Assembly: GCA_021325235.1 (NCBI GenBank)
Contig: JAJPHN010000029.1
Coordinates: 124,001 to 188,000 of the forward strand
Reading direction: 5' to 3'
Source: Terriglobia bacterium
GTDB lineage: Bacteria; Acidobacteriota; Terriglobia; Bryobacterales; Bryobacteraceae
Length of the DNA: 64,000 nucleotides
Shown: positions 7,783 to 16,224 of the stretch, piece by piece
How positions within the stretch are numbered: the stretch's first letter is position 1
Layout of the letters: every line of letters starts with the position of its first letter
The notes under the pieces: model-generated
Database searches by the model: none
Seen by the model: only the letters and a program-made list of their open reading frames with translations
What the model was told of the DNA's origin: nothing
Made by a program: the position numbers and the translations under genes

Positions 7783-9641
7783 GTACAAACGCCGCCAAGG
7801 CTCAGAAACACAGTCATCTGGAAGATCTCGGCGACTTCACCACTACGCCGCGCGTTATCCCCATTGCGCTGCTCGCGATTTTCATCGGCTTCGTTGCATC
7901 CTATGTGGCCTGGTTTCTGCTGAAACTGATCGGTCTGTTTACCAATGTCTTCTATTACGGGCGTTGGGATACGGCGCTGGTCTCACCTGCCGGTAATCAC
8001 CTCGGCATTTTCGCGGTGGCGGTCCCGGTGATCGGCTCACTGATCGTCGGTCTGATGGCGCGCTACGGTTCCGAGCGCATTCGTGGCCACGGCATACCGG
8101 AAGCGATCGAATCCATCCTGATGAACGGTAGCCGCGTACATCCCAAACTTGCTGTATTGAAACCGATTTCGGCAGCCATCTCGATCGGCTCGGGCGGACC
8201 CTTTGGCGCCGAAGGCCCGATCATTATGACCGGCGGCGCGTTCGGCTCCATGATCGCGCAGTTCTTCCACCTCACCGCAGCCGAGCGCAAAACGCTTCTC
8301 GTGGCGGGCGCTGCGGCCGGCATGTCGGCAACCTTCGCAGCGCCACTTTCGGCCATTCTGCTGGCTGTCGAACTGCTGTTATTTGAGTGGAAGCCGCGCA
8401 GCGTCATTCCCGTAGCTCTTGCCAGTGTCACGGCGGGTGCTGCCCGGCGTTACATACTCGGTCTCGGCCCGCTGTTTCCCGTTCCGTCGCACCCGGTCTT
8501 CATCGGTCCCGCCGGGCTGTTCGGCTGTTTAGCGATCGGCATCGCTGCCGGCGCACTCTCGGCTCTGCTCACGGTCGGCGTGTATGCCGCCGAAGACGCG
8601 TTCCAAAAACTTCCCATTCACTGGATGTGGTGGCCGGCCATCGGCGGCTTTTTCGTCGGCATCGGCGGTCTCATCTTCCCGCAGGCGCTGGGCGTCGGTT
8701 ACGACACCATCGGCCTGTTGCTTAAGGGCGATGTCGCCTTCAAATTCATTCTTGGCGTCTTGCTTGTCAAGTCCGCGATCTGGATGATCTCGCTAGGCTC
8801 CGGCACTTCGGGCGGGGTGCTCGCTCCGTTGCTGATGATGGGTGCGGCGCTTGGCGGAGTCGGCGGCATGTTCCTGCCGCATTTCGGCCAAGGCTTCTGG
8901 CCACTGGTTGCCATGGGCGCGATCCTGGGCGGCACCATGCGTTCGCCATTCACCGGAATCGTCTTCGCGATCGAGCTCACGCACGACCTCAACATGCTCC
9001 TCCCGCTGACCGTGGCCAGCTTCCTCGCGCACGCCTTTACCGTCCTCGTGCTCAAGCGCTCCATTCTCACCGAGAAGATCTCGCGCCGCGGCTATCATCT
9101 CAGCCGCGAATACGCGGTGGACGCGCTCGAGATCCTCTTCGTCCGCGAAGTCATGCGCACCAATGTCGTTGCGCTTCCCGCCAACAGCACGCTCGAAGAA
9201 ACACGCGAGCTGCTTCGGCCCTCCAAGCGTCCGCATGGCCAGAGCGTTTTCCCCGTGGTGGACGAACAGCAGCATCTCCTCGGGGTGATCAGCCGCAACG
9301 ATCTACTAAAGCGCGTCGACGAAGCGGCGGGGCGTCCGCTCAATGAACGTCTGGGCGATATCGTCTCGCCCAACGTCACAGTGGCCTACACCGACGAGCC
9401 GCTGCGCATCGTTGTCTATCGCATGGCGGAAACCGGCTACACGCGCATGCCGGTGGTGGATTCAGAAGACGAAAAGCACTTGCTTGGGATGGTTTCGCTC
9501 GACGATCTACTGCGCGCGCGTAGCCGCAATCTCGAAGAAGAGCGCCGCCGCGAACGAATCCTGCGTGTCCGGTTGCCGCTCGGCAAGCGCACGAAGACGG
9601 AACGGCTGATCGCCGCCGGCCGGCCCGACCTGGAAGCATAA
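7779..9641 (+). CDS. ClC-family chloride channel or Cl-/H+ antiporter with CBS pair
   Basis: A 620-residue protein with a ClC transmembrane domain (residues about 25-440) and two CBS domains (about 450-590). The anion-pathway motifs are visible: GHGIPEAIESI (GSGIP position with His in place of Ser), GSGGPFGAEGP with the gating glutamate retained, and GSGTSGGVLAPLL in the second half (Leu where many ClCs have Phe). The CBS pair (VREVMRTNVVALP and FPVVDEQQHLLGVISRNDLL, then a second repeat) usually binds adenine nucleotides and regulates gating. A charged helix follows. Start ATG 7779 has GAGG 8 nt upstream and overlaps the MarR stop. A role in acid or anion stress is plausible but not shown. 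Confidence 0.9.
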   Translation: MSTNAAKAQKHSHLEDLGDFTTTPRVIPIALLAIFIGFVASYVAWFLLKLIGLFTNVFYYGRWDTALVSPAGNHLGIFAVAVPVIGSLIVGLMARYGSERIRGHGIPEAIESILMNGSRVHPKLAVLKPISAAISIGSGGPFGAEGPIIMTGGAFGSMIAQFFHLTAAERKTLLVAGAAAGMSATFAAPLSAILLAVELLLFEWKPRSVIPVALASVTAGAARRYILGLGPLFPVPSHPVFIGPAGLFGCLAIGIAAGALSALLTVGVYAAEDAFQKLPIHWMWWPAIGGFFVGIGGLIFPQALGVGYDTIGLLLKGDVAFKFILGVLLVKSAIWMISLGSGTSGGVLAPLLMMGAALGGVGGMFLPHFGQGFWPLVAMGAILGGTMRSPFTGIVFAIELTHDLNMLLPLTVASFLAHAFTVLVLKRSILTEKISRRGYHLSREYAVDALEILFVREVMRTNVVALPANSTLEETRELLRPSKRPHGQSVFPVVDEQQHLLGVISRNDLLKRVDEAAGRPLNERLGDIVSPNVTVAYTDEPLRIVVYRMAETGYTRMPVVDSEDEKHLLGMVSLDDLLRARSRNLEEERRRERILRVRLPLGKRTKTERLIAAGRPDLEA

Positions 9642-9647
9642 GCCGGA

Positions 9648-9672
9648 GGCTGCGCGCCAGTTCGCGGCAGCC
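9648..9672. terminator. GC-rich hairpin between convergent genes, possible terminator
   Basis: GGCTGCGCG (9648-9656), a 6-nt loop, then CGC, one bulged G and GCAGCC (9663-9672) form a strong 9-bp hairpin. It begins 7 nt after the ClC stop and ends 17 nt before the stop of the convergent PAP2 gene, where a bidirectional terminator is expected. No U-tract follows, so intrinsic termination is uncertain. Confidence 0.35.
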
Positions 9673-9688
9673 CAAATCCCGCTCTTCA

Positions 9689-10459
9689 TCAGTGCGCGTG
9701 GTGATGGAGCACGAGGTAATGCGAAAGAATAGTTCCGAGCGCTGCGCCTGCGACAACGTCTGACGGGAAATGGCCCTGCGTTGTAATCCGCGAAAATGCG
9801 ATCGTTCCCGCCAGTCCGTAGGCGACCCACGGAACCCAGCGGTGACTTGCATAGCGTTCGCTGAAAACGTCCGCGAGCGCAAAGGCGGTGATGGCATGGC
9901 CGGACGGAAAGCTCTTCCGTGCTAACGGATCTGCCCGGAACCAGGTGTTGCCAAAGTCTCCGTAGGGCGCAACATCGGCGGGGCGCAGTCGTCGAGTTAC
10001 CATCTGCAGGCCGAAGGCAGCGATCTGCGCATCCGCCATCGCTTCCACCGCCAGAAAGACGGTCTGCTTGCCGTAGGTGTTCCGGGTTTGTGCGCTCCAG
10101 GCGTAATCCGCGACGGGCACCGCAATCAAGAGCCCCGCCGTGTTGGTTGCGCTGGCGATCTCGTTGAACTCGTCGAATCTGCCGGTGCGGCGAAAGTACG
10201 GAGCATCGTGCGCGTCGAGTGCGATCAGCCCGGCAGTCGCGGCGCTAAGGACAAGCGTTGCCTTCCAGTGATTGCCATGGCGCACAAGCTGCCACGGGAA
10301 GGCGATCACATGCTTTTGATCGTTCAGCACATTCCCGGCGAGTTGCTTCCAGGCCTGTTTACTGTCGATAGACACGTCTTCCGGAACGCGGTCAGCTTGC
10401 TGTCCGTTCAGCAGGGGACCGCAGAACAGAAGCGCGAGAGTGAGAGCCTGAAGCCGCAT
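9689..10459 (-). CDS. PAP2-superfamily phosphatase, exported
   Basis: A 256-residue protein with a signal peptide (LALLFCGPLLNGQQ) and the three motifs of the PAP2/vanadium haloperoxidase acid phosphatase fold: TRRLRPADV (motif 1), SFPSGHA (motif 2, catalytic histidine) and SRITTQGHFPSDVVAGAALG (motif 3). These enzymes remove phosphate from lipid phosphates such as phosphatidic acid, undecaprenyl pyrophosphate or lipid A. The protein ends HHHAH. It lies 14 nt downstream of another exported protein in the same direction, so they are probably cotranscribed. The exact lipid substrate cannot be read from sequence. Confidence 0.85.
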   Translation of the reverse strand: MRLQALTLALLFCGPLLNGQQADRVPEDVSIDSKQAWKQLAGNVLNDQKHVIAFPWQLVRHGNHWKATLVLSAATAGLIALDAHDAPYFRRTGRFDEFNEIASATNTAGLLIAVPVADYAWSAQTRNTYGKQTVFLAVEAMADAQIAAFGLQMVTRRLRPADVAPYGDFGNTWFRADPLARKSFPSGHAITAFALADVFSERYASHRWVPWVAYGLAGTIAFSRITTQGHFPSDVVAGAALGTILSHYLVLHHHAH

Positions 10460-10473
10460 ACCAAGCTGTCTCG

Positions 10474-11124
10474 CTAATGCCTGTGCCGCAACGAACGTGG
10501 CCGTGTAAACGGGATGAACTCCTGCATCAGGTTGTAAGCCAGGTCGCCGCCCAGTCCGTAAAACCCGCGACGCAAAGCAGCGCTCGACGTGCCGGTACTA
10601 TTCGGTTGCCACGTGTTCACCAGAAATGCCGATCCGAACGCGCTCGCCACACGTGCATACGCGATCGAACTGTCTCCACTGTCCGTCTTGCAGGTGACCA
10701 CCTGTTTGAGCGCATTGATCAACCGTGCCTTGCCTGGCGACGATTCCGAAGGGAAATAGCGCGGGTCCTCATGCAGCGCCGATTCGAGAACGAACGCAAA
10801 ACCCTGCCGGCTGAGATTTCCCGCAAAACCCGAAGCGTAGCGCTTAGCGTATCCTTCCACTCCGCCGCCCCATTCGCGCGGACTCCCGTCCGCCTGCCCG
10901 ATTGTCGCGCCGATAAACGCCCCGCCGAACCCGCGCAGTCCAATCGTCTGCACAATCCGGTAGTCCCACTTATCGCGAACCGAAAAAGGAGGGGCCGAAA
11001 CTGTGTTCGGCAGTTTCATCGCTCCCGCATCGGCGCCGGGCAGCTGGCCTGGTTGGGGTGGCTTCTCCTGTGCCGCAACCGGCAACGCGAGAACAAGCAG
11101 CGCCCAAGGCGCCCATTTTGTCAT
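10474..11124 (-). CDS. Exported protein of unknown function
   Basis: A 216-residue protein starting with a clear signal peptide (MTKWAPWALLVLALPVAAQ, cleavage near residue 19) and a proline-rich linker. The mature part contains glycine-rich hydrophobic stretches (GLRGFGGAFIGATIGQA, and FGSAFLVNTWQPNSTG) and an arginine/histidine-rich tail. I do not recognise a family with a known function, although such proteins look typical of Acidobacteriota. The amphipathic glycine-rich segments could fit an outer-membrane or membrane-associated protein. It is the upstream gene of a two-gene unit with the PAP2 phosphatase. Confidence 0.7.
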   Translation of the reverse strand: MTKWAPWALLVLALPVAAQEKPPQPGQLPGADAGAMKLPNTVSAPPFSVRDKWDYRIVQTIGLRGFGGAFIGATIGQADGSPREWGGGVEGYAKRYASGFAGNLSRQGFAFVLESALHEDPRYFPSESSPGKARLINALKQVVTCKTDSGDSSIAYARVASAFGSAFLVNTWQPNSTGTSSAALRRGFYGLGGDLAYNLMQEFIPFTRPRSLRHRH

Positions 11125-11159
11125 CTCTCTTCATTAACGCACGCGAAGCGGAATATGTT

Positions 11160-11708
11160 TCAGAGCTCTGGCTGCTGAAAAAGACGTATGCCCGCAATAC
11201 CCTCCGCGCCGGCATCCATACAGGCGGCCGCATTCCCCCAATTGATGCCGCCGAGTGCAAATACCGGCTTTCCGTGGCGGCACGCTCGGCGCAGCGTCTC
11301 AAGCCCGATCGGCTCGCCTTTTCCCGGACTGGCGAATACCGGTCCAAAGGTCACGAAAGCCGCCTTGCTCTGCACGATTTCGCTGATGGTGTGGCACGAC
11401 CTGGCGACGATCAGCCCCGGCAGCGTCTCCTGCGGCGCTCGTGAAGGCAGATGCACGCCATCGCAGCCGGCCGCGAGCGACACATCAGCGCGCGTGTTGA
11501 CCAGGATCTTAGTGGCCGTAGTTTTACCTGCTTGGCCTGCACGCACCGCCACCACCGCCGAGGCGAACTCGAAAAGCTCGCGCGCGGAAACGTCCTTTTC
11601 GCGGATCTGTATGAAGTCGACAGCCAGGTGTATCTGATCGCGAATGATTTCCAGCAGCGCACCGAAGCCGCCGACCGCCTTTCGATCCGTTATGTAGTAG
11701 CGCTTCAT
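11160..11708 (-). CDS. thiE: Thiamine-phosphate synthase (ThiE/TenI family), short form
   Basis: A 182-residue TIM-barrel protein recognisable from YYITDRK at the N-terminus, DFIQIREKD, ILVNTRADVSLAAGCDGVHL, then FGPVFASPGKGEPIGLE and FALGGINWGNAAACMDAGAEGIAGI at the phosphate-binding end. ThiE joins the HMP pyrophosphate and thiazole phosphate halves of thiamine; TenI-like relatives are thiazole tautomerases. It is shorter than typical ThiE (about 210 residues), so a TenI-like role is possible. Its ATG overlaps the modC stop as ATGA (11705-11708). It is therefore the last gene of the molybdate-transport operon, an unusual partner. No thiamine riboswitch was seen in the operon leader. Confidence 0.82.
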   Translation of the reverse strand: MKRYYITDRKAVGGFGALLEIIRDQIHLAVDFIQIREKDVSARELFEFASAVVAVRAGQAGKTTATKILVNTRADVSLAAGCDGVHLPSRAPQETLPGLIVARSCHTISEIVQSKAAFVTFGPVFASPGKGEPIGLETLRRACRHGKPVFALGGINWGNAAACMDAGAEGIAGIRLFQQPEL

Positions 11709-12778
11709 CGTCCCGTAAATGCCATCGCCTCGACGGGCGCGGTTAAGCTGAGTGAATCGGAATCAGCATAGCCGGCATACTCGCTCTGCGAGAGCGCGAT
11801 CGTAAATCCATGCTCAAGCTGAATCTGCACGCCCGCCGCCGAACGCTGCACCGTTTCCACTCGCAGCACGAGCCGGTTTCCATTGCCCCGAACCGGCTTC
11901 ATCTCCGACTGCAGTACGCACAGAAAGCCGGTGTCGCCGATCAGATGACCGGGCAAATGCGGCCCCTCGAGTTCCTGCCCCAAAACGCGCAGCCGGCTCG
12001 TTCTGCCTGCCGGATCGAGGCTGCGAATTTCGGCTGGCGCGATATTATGCAATCCCAGCAGCCGCGCGACTCCTACCGATGCCGGTCTGCGTATCACCTC
12101 TTCGCGAGTCCCCGATTGTAAGAGCCGGCCGCTTTCGAGTATTGCGATGCGGTCCGCCAGTTCGCAACATTCTTCGATATCGTGCGTCACCAGCAGGATC
12201 GGAATTTCGATGCGCCTTTTCAGCTCGCGCAGCAGCTCCCAGAAAGCGCGGCGAAGCCGCGGATCCAGCCCTCGCGACGGTTCATCCAGCAGCAGGAGAT
12301 GCGGATCGGTCATCAATATACGCGCCAGCGCCGCACGCTGCCTCTGTCCGCCCGAAAGCTGTGAAGATCTGCGATCGGCGAGTTGGCTCAAATCGAAGCT
12401 CTCGAGCAGCTCGCTCATGCGCCGCCGCGCTTCCAGTCTCCCCACACCGGCGCTTTGGGCGGCGAAGCGCAGATTTTCGCGCACTGTCATGTGCGGAAAA
12501 AGCGCGTGATCCTGAAAGATATAGCCGCACCGGCGGCGTTCGGGCGCGAGTTGAACGTTGGCTGCTGCGTCGAAGTAAATGCGGTCGCGCACAAGGATGC
12601 GTCCTTCGTCGGGACGGGCGAAACCGGCGATCGAATTGAGCAGCAGAGTCTTACCGGCACCGCTCGGACCGAGTACTACCGTAATCCCGGCAGGAGCGGC
12701 GAGCTGTACGTCCAGCGTAAAGGCCGGCGAGTCGCGTACCGCGGCCAGCCGGCGCACCACACGCGCTTCGATACTCAT
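11705..12778 (-). CDS. modC: Molybdate ABC transporter ATP-binding protein
   Basis: A 357-residue ABC ATPase with Walker A GPSGAGKT, signature LSGGQRQRAALARIL, Walker B LLLLDEPSRGLD and switch histidine LLVTHDIEE. A C-terminal TOBE-type segment (about residues 270-345) is typical of ModC and binds oxyanion. It powers uptake of molybdate (possibly tungstate) through ModB. The start ATG at 12778 was chosen because it overlaps the modB stop as ATGA; the open frame reaches 12814 but without a coupled start. The stop overlaps thiE in the same way. The TOBE domain and the modB neighbour separate it from other oxyanion ATPases, with moderate certainty. Confidence 0.88.
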   Translation of the reverse strand: MSIEARVVRRLAAVRDSPAFTLDVQLAAPAGITVVLGPSGAGKTLLLNSIAGFARPDEGRILVRDRIYFDAAANVQLAPERRRCGYIFQDHALFPHMTVRENLRFAAQSAGVGRLEARRRMSELLESFDLSQLADRRSSQLSGGQRQRAALARILMTDPHLLLLDEPSRGLDPRLRRAFWELLRELKRRIEIPILLVTHDIEECCELADRIAILESGRLLQSGTREEVIRRPASVGVARLLGLHNIAPAEIRSLDPAGRTSRLRVLGQELEGPHLPGHLIGDTGFLCVLQSEMKPVRGNGNRLVLRVETVQRSAAGVQIQLEHGFTIALSQSEYAGYADSDSLSLTAPVEAMAFTGR

Positions 12779-13446
12779 CGTTCGGGAGCTCGCGCCGCGT
12801 AGCTGGCGGGCCACAGCAGCGCAAGCGTCACAGCGGAAATCAGCAGGACCAGAATTCGCGCCAGCCGTCCGTCGCCCGCTTCCACCGCATCATAAATGGC
12901 AACCGAAAGCGTTTGCGTTCGGCCCGGGATGTTGCCGGCAAGCATGATCGTTACACCGAAATCGCCAAGCGAGCGGGCAAACGCGAGCGTCGCGAGCGAT
13001 CCCAGCCCGCGCGCCGAAAGCGGCAGCGTTATGCGCCAGAACGTTCGCCACTCAGAAGCGCCCAGGCTACGCGCAGCCCACTCGTACCGATAATCGACAG
13101 ACTCCAGTACCGCACGCGCAGCCTTGATGTAAATCGGCGCCGAATGAACGAAAGCCGCAACCACTGCAGCCTGCCAGGTAAACACCAACGGGTGCCGAAA
13201 GATGCTCTCATACAAACGACCGAAAGGCGACGCGTGGCCCAGTAACACCAGCAAATAGTAGCCGAGTACAGTCGGCGGCAAAACCAGCGGCAGTGTCACC
13301 AGCGAATCCACCAGATTCCGTCCGCGAAAGCTCTTATGCGAAAGCAGGTACGCGATGAACGTTCCGGCTGTCAGTACAAAAAACGTTGCGATGACAGCCA
13401 CGCGCAGGCTGAGCCACAGCGGGAACCAGTCGATGGGACCGTTCAT
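12775..13446 (-). CDS. modB: Molybdate ABC transporter permease
   Basis: A 223-residue inner-membrane permease. Five to six hydrophobic segments surround the cytoplasmic EAA loop EWAARSLGASEWRTFWRITL, which docks onto ModC. LPLVLPPTVLGYYLLVLLG is the conserved ModB entry segment (PPTVLGYYL). It forms the channel for molybdate import from a periplasmic ModA. No modA gene is visible on either side, so the binding protein must be encoded elsewhere or is absent. It starts 6 nt after the AI-2E-family gene stop and overlaps modC by 4 nt. Confidence 0.9.
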   Translation of the reverse strand: MNGPIDWFPLWLSLRVAVIATFFVLTAGTFIAYLLSHKSFRGRNLVDSLVTLPLVLPPTVLGYYLLVLLGHASPFGRLYESIFRHPLVFTWQAAVVAAFVHSAPIYIKAARAVLESVDYRYEWAARSLGASEWRTFWRITLPLSARGLGSLATLAFARSLGDFGVTIMLAGNIPGRTQTLSVAIYDAVEAGDGRLARILVLLISAVTLALLWPASYAARAPER

Positions 13447-13452
13447 GCGCGC

Positions 13453-14505
13453 TCACGCCGCAGCGAGTTGACGGCGCTCGTACTCGCTCTTCAGATTTGT
13501 GTAGAGCACTTTCAAAAGCGCAATTACGGGCACAGAAAAAAACATTCCCGCGACGCCGCCGATTCGCTCGCCGGCAAAAACTCCGAAAAGGACGAGCAGC
13601 GGATGCAGCTCGAGACCCGCTCGCATCAGGTATGGGTTGACTACATAATCCTGAAAGACACGATAGATGCCGAAGAAGATCAGGATGGCAAGCCACGCTC
13701 CCGAACCGGTTCCGAAGGAAACAATCAGCAGCAGTACCAGACCGACCGCCGGACCTACTGCCGGAATAAATTCGAGCACAGCCAGAATGCCGGCCAGCAG
13801 CAGTTCGTAACCGACACCGACGACACGCAGAAAGATCGAGTAGGAGGCAAATGTAATCAGCGCCAGAATGACCAGCGCTCGAATATAGTTCTTGAGAGCT
13901 GTGTGCATCTCCATTAGAATGCGCCGCAGGATATTGCGGTCCTGCTTCTCTTCAAGCGTGCCTACCAGGCTGCGAACGATCGTTTCGCCGTCTTTCAAAA
14001 AAAAGAAAGCGAGAATAGGCAGCAGCACGGTCGGAAGCAGCAGACTTACGCCCGAAAGCAAACGGGTGCCTGCTTCGTGCAGGAATGGCATCACGCTTGC
14101 GCCAAGATTAGCTGCTTCCTGACTGGCAGCGGCCACAATCTGCGCGCGCAACGGATCGAGCCATTCCGGAAGCGGCATGTTCGCCAAGCGGCCCTTGCTC
14201 AGCAGAGCTGGAAGGCTGGTCACAAGATTGGCAGCCTGCGCAACCAGCTGCGGAATCAGCGCGAAGCCGAGTCCAACCAGTGCGCCGATGAGCAGAACGT
14301 AGACAATTGCGAGTGCCAGCGCACGCCGCTGCTGCGTGAAATAACGGCCGACCAGTCCCACCAGCGGCGAGAGCATGTAAGCGAAGAAAATCGCGGCGGC
14401 AAAGAGCAGCAGTGTTTCGCGAATCGTATAGACGAGCGAGAGTACAAGGACGAACAGAAAAACCGTCCAGACTACGCGGAGCGCCTTGTAATCGAGGCCG
14501 AACAT
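13453..14505 (-). CDS. AI-2E transporter (PerM/YdiK) family membrane protein
   Basis: A 350-residue protein with two N-terminal helices (VFLFVLVLSLVYTI, LLLFAAAIFFAYMLSPLVGL), a soluble middle region, and a cluster of C-terminal helices containing VLEFIPAVGPAVGLVLLLIV and DYVVNPYLM, both hallmarks of the family. Members include putative AI-2 exporters, pyridoxine-type efflux proteins and Na+/H+ antiporters, so the substrate is not predictable. It is the first gene of a run of four close or overlapping genes (then modB, modC, thiE), with 6 nt to modB. The start ATG 14505 faces the carboxyltransferase gene across an 82-nt divergent region that should hold both promoters. Confidence 0.85.
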   Translation of the reverse strand: MFGLDYKALRVVWTVFLFVLVLSLVYTIRETLLLFAAAIFFAYMLSPLVGLVGRYFTQQRRALALAIVYVLLIGALVGLGFALIPQLVAQAANLVTSLPALLSKGRLANMPLPEWLDPLRAQIVAAASQEAANLGASVMPFLHEAGTRLLSGVSLLLPTVLLPILAFFFLKDGETIVRSLVGTLEEKQDRNILRRILMEMHTALKNYIRALVILALITFASYSIFLRVVGVGYELLLAGILAVLEFIPAVGPAVGLVLLLIVSFGTGSGAWLAILIFFGIYRVFQDYVVNPYLMRAGLELHPLLVLFGVFAGERIGGVAGMFFSVPVIALLKVLYTNLKSEYERRQLAAA

Positions 14506-14587
14506 CGCCGCTTAACTCATTGTTAGACTAGCAGGAGTTCACGAATTTCATGGTGGTTTTCCCGTTCTCGACGGAAGCCGGACGCGC

Positions 14588-16198
14588 ATGCCGGTGAAAG
14601 GCGCGAGCCGCGATCTGCGTGAGGAAACACGCGCCCTCGCAAATCTCGAGGAGAAGCTGAAACAGGGCGGGGGAGCCGCCAAAATCGACAAACAGCACCG
14701 CGACGGCAAGTTAACTGCGCGCGAGCGAATCGAGCGGCTGATCGATCCCGAGGCGCGGTTTCTCGAAATCGGTCTGCTCGTGGCCTACGATCTCTACAAC
14801 GGTCAGGCTCCGGGCGCGGGCGTGGTCACCGGGCTCTCGCGCATCGCACGACGGCCCGCGGTGATCGTTGCCAACGACGCTACGGTCAAGGCAGGCGCGT
14901 GGTGGCCTGAGACGATTACCAAGATTCTGCGCGCGCAGGAGATCGCCATGCGCAACCGGCTGCCAATTGTGTACCTGGTCGATTCGGCGGGCGTAAATCT
15001 TCCGCTTCAGGACGGCATCTTTCCGGGCCAGTACGGAGCCGCGCGCATCTTTTACTACAACTCGCTGATGCGCCGCCGGCTCCACATTCCGCAGATCTCG
15101 GCCGTTATGGGACCGTGCATCGCGGGAGGCGCGTATCTTCCCGCCTTGAGCGACGTGATCATCATGGTCGAGAACGTCAGCTTCATGGGGCTCGGCGGCC
15201 CGAATCTGGTAAAAGGCGCGGTAGGGCAGGTGACTGATGCCGAAACTCTCGGCGGGGCGAAAATGCACACCTCAATCAGCGGCGTGGCGCATTATCGCGC
15301 GGCTGACGATGCCGAATGTCTCAACATGATCCGCCGCCAGTTCGAACAGATGCCCGAGCCGCGCGATTCCCGCGAACACGCAAGTGAAGAACCGAAGCTG
15401 CCGGCCGATGGCCTGTACGACGTGCTGCCGCGCGATCATCGCCTCCCCTATCGAATGGAGGATGTGCTCGATCGCATTCTCGATCGAGGCGAATTGCTGG
15501 AATTTCAGCCGGAACATGCCCCGGAATTTCTTTGCGCGACGGGGCAGCTGGCCGGGCGGCGCATCGGTATTATTGCAAACCGGCGCGGTTTTCTGAATAC
15601 GGCTACCGGTCCGCGCGTCGGTGGAATTGTTTATACCGAGTCGGCACGAAAGGTTGCCTATTTTGTGGAGAATGCCGAGCGCCATCGTCTGCCTCTGTTG
15701 TACGTACAGGACGTCTCGGGCTTCATGGTGGGCGTGGAAGCCGAGCGCGAGGGAATTATTCGAGCGGGAGCCGAAATGGTGGAAGCCATGGCATGCGCGA
15801 CCGTGCCAAAAATCGTACTGACCGTGAACCACGCAAGCGGCGCAGGCTATTACGCGATGGCGGGACAAGGCTTCGATCCGAACTTCACTTTTAGCTGGCC
15901 GACTGCGCGCATCGGTGTCATGGAAGGCGATTCCGCAATTCAGGCGATTTATGGGCCGGAACTCGAAAAGCTCAAAGCTGCCGGAAAACCTGTGCCGCTC
16001 GAGCTGCAGGACAAGATCTCCCGCACGCGCGAGGACTACGAAAAGTGGCTCGATGCGAAATATGCCGCGGCTCGCGGGCATTGCGACGCGATTATCGATC
16101 CGGTCGAGACGCGCGCCATCCTCGATTTCGCGTTCGAGGCCGCCTGTGCGCACGAGCGTACGGAGCATCTGCCCGTTCAGCTGCTCGCTGGCGGATAG
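14588..16198 (+). CDS. Acyl-CoA carboxylase carboxyltransferase (beta) subunit, methylcrotonyl-CoA type
   Basis: A 536-residue biotin-dependent carboxyltransferase with the two crotonase-fold halves expected. The N-terminal half has DGKLTARERIERLIDP, VANDATVKAGAWWPETITK, YLVDSAGVNLPLQDGIFPG and GPCIAGGAYLPALSD. The C-terminal half has GIIANRRGFLNTATG, YVQDVSGFMVGVEAEREGI and SGAGYYAMAGQGFDPNF. It moves CO2 from carboxybiotin to an acyl-CoA. The IFPGQYGAARIFYY and AGGAY patterns are closest to methylcrotonyl/geranyl-CoA carboxylase beta. No biotin carboxylase subunit is in the window. The enoyl-CoA hydratase 26 nt downstream supports a leucine-type (liu) catabolic role; this last step is inference. 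Confidence 0.85.
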   Translation: MPVKGASRDLREETRALANLEEKLKQGGGAAKIDKQHRDGKLTARERIERLIDPEARFLEIGLLVAYDLYNGQAPGAGVVTGLSRIARRPAVIVANDATVKAGAWWPETITKILRAQEIAMRNRLPIVYLVDSAGVNLPLQDGIFPGQYGAARIFYYNSLMRRRLHIPQISAVMGPCIAGGAYLPALSDVIIMVENVSFMGLGGPNLVKGAVGQVTDAETLGGAKMHTSISGVAHYRAADDAECLNMIRRQFEQMPEPRDSREHASEEPKLPADGLYDVLPRDHRLPYRMEDVLDRILDRGELLEFQPEHAPEFLCATGQLAGRRIGIIANRRGFLNTATGPRVGGIVYTESARKVAYFVENAERHRLPLLYVQDVSGFMVGVEAEREGIIRAGAEMVEAMACATVPKIVLTVNHASGAGYYAMAGQGFDPNFTFSWPTARIGVMEGDSAIQAIYGPELEKLKAAGKPVPLELQDKISRTREDYEKWLDAKYAAARGHCDAIIDPVETRAILDFAFEAACAHERTEHLPVQLLAGG

Positions 16199-16224
16199 GC
16201 TAAGCTCTTGTAGCGGGGTTCACC

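Noticed and set aside
12778-12814. Longer ModC starting at 12814
   Set aside because: It lies inside modB; ATG 12778 gives the usual ATGA overlap and a normal ModC N-terminus.
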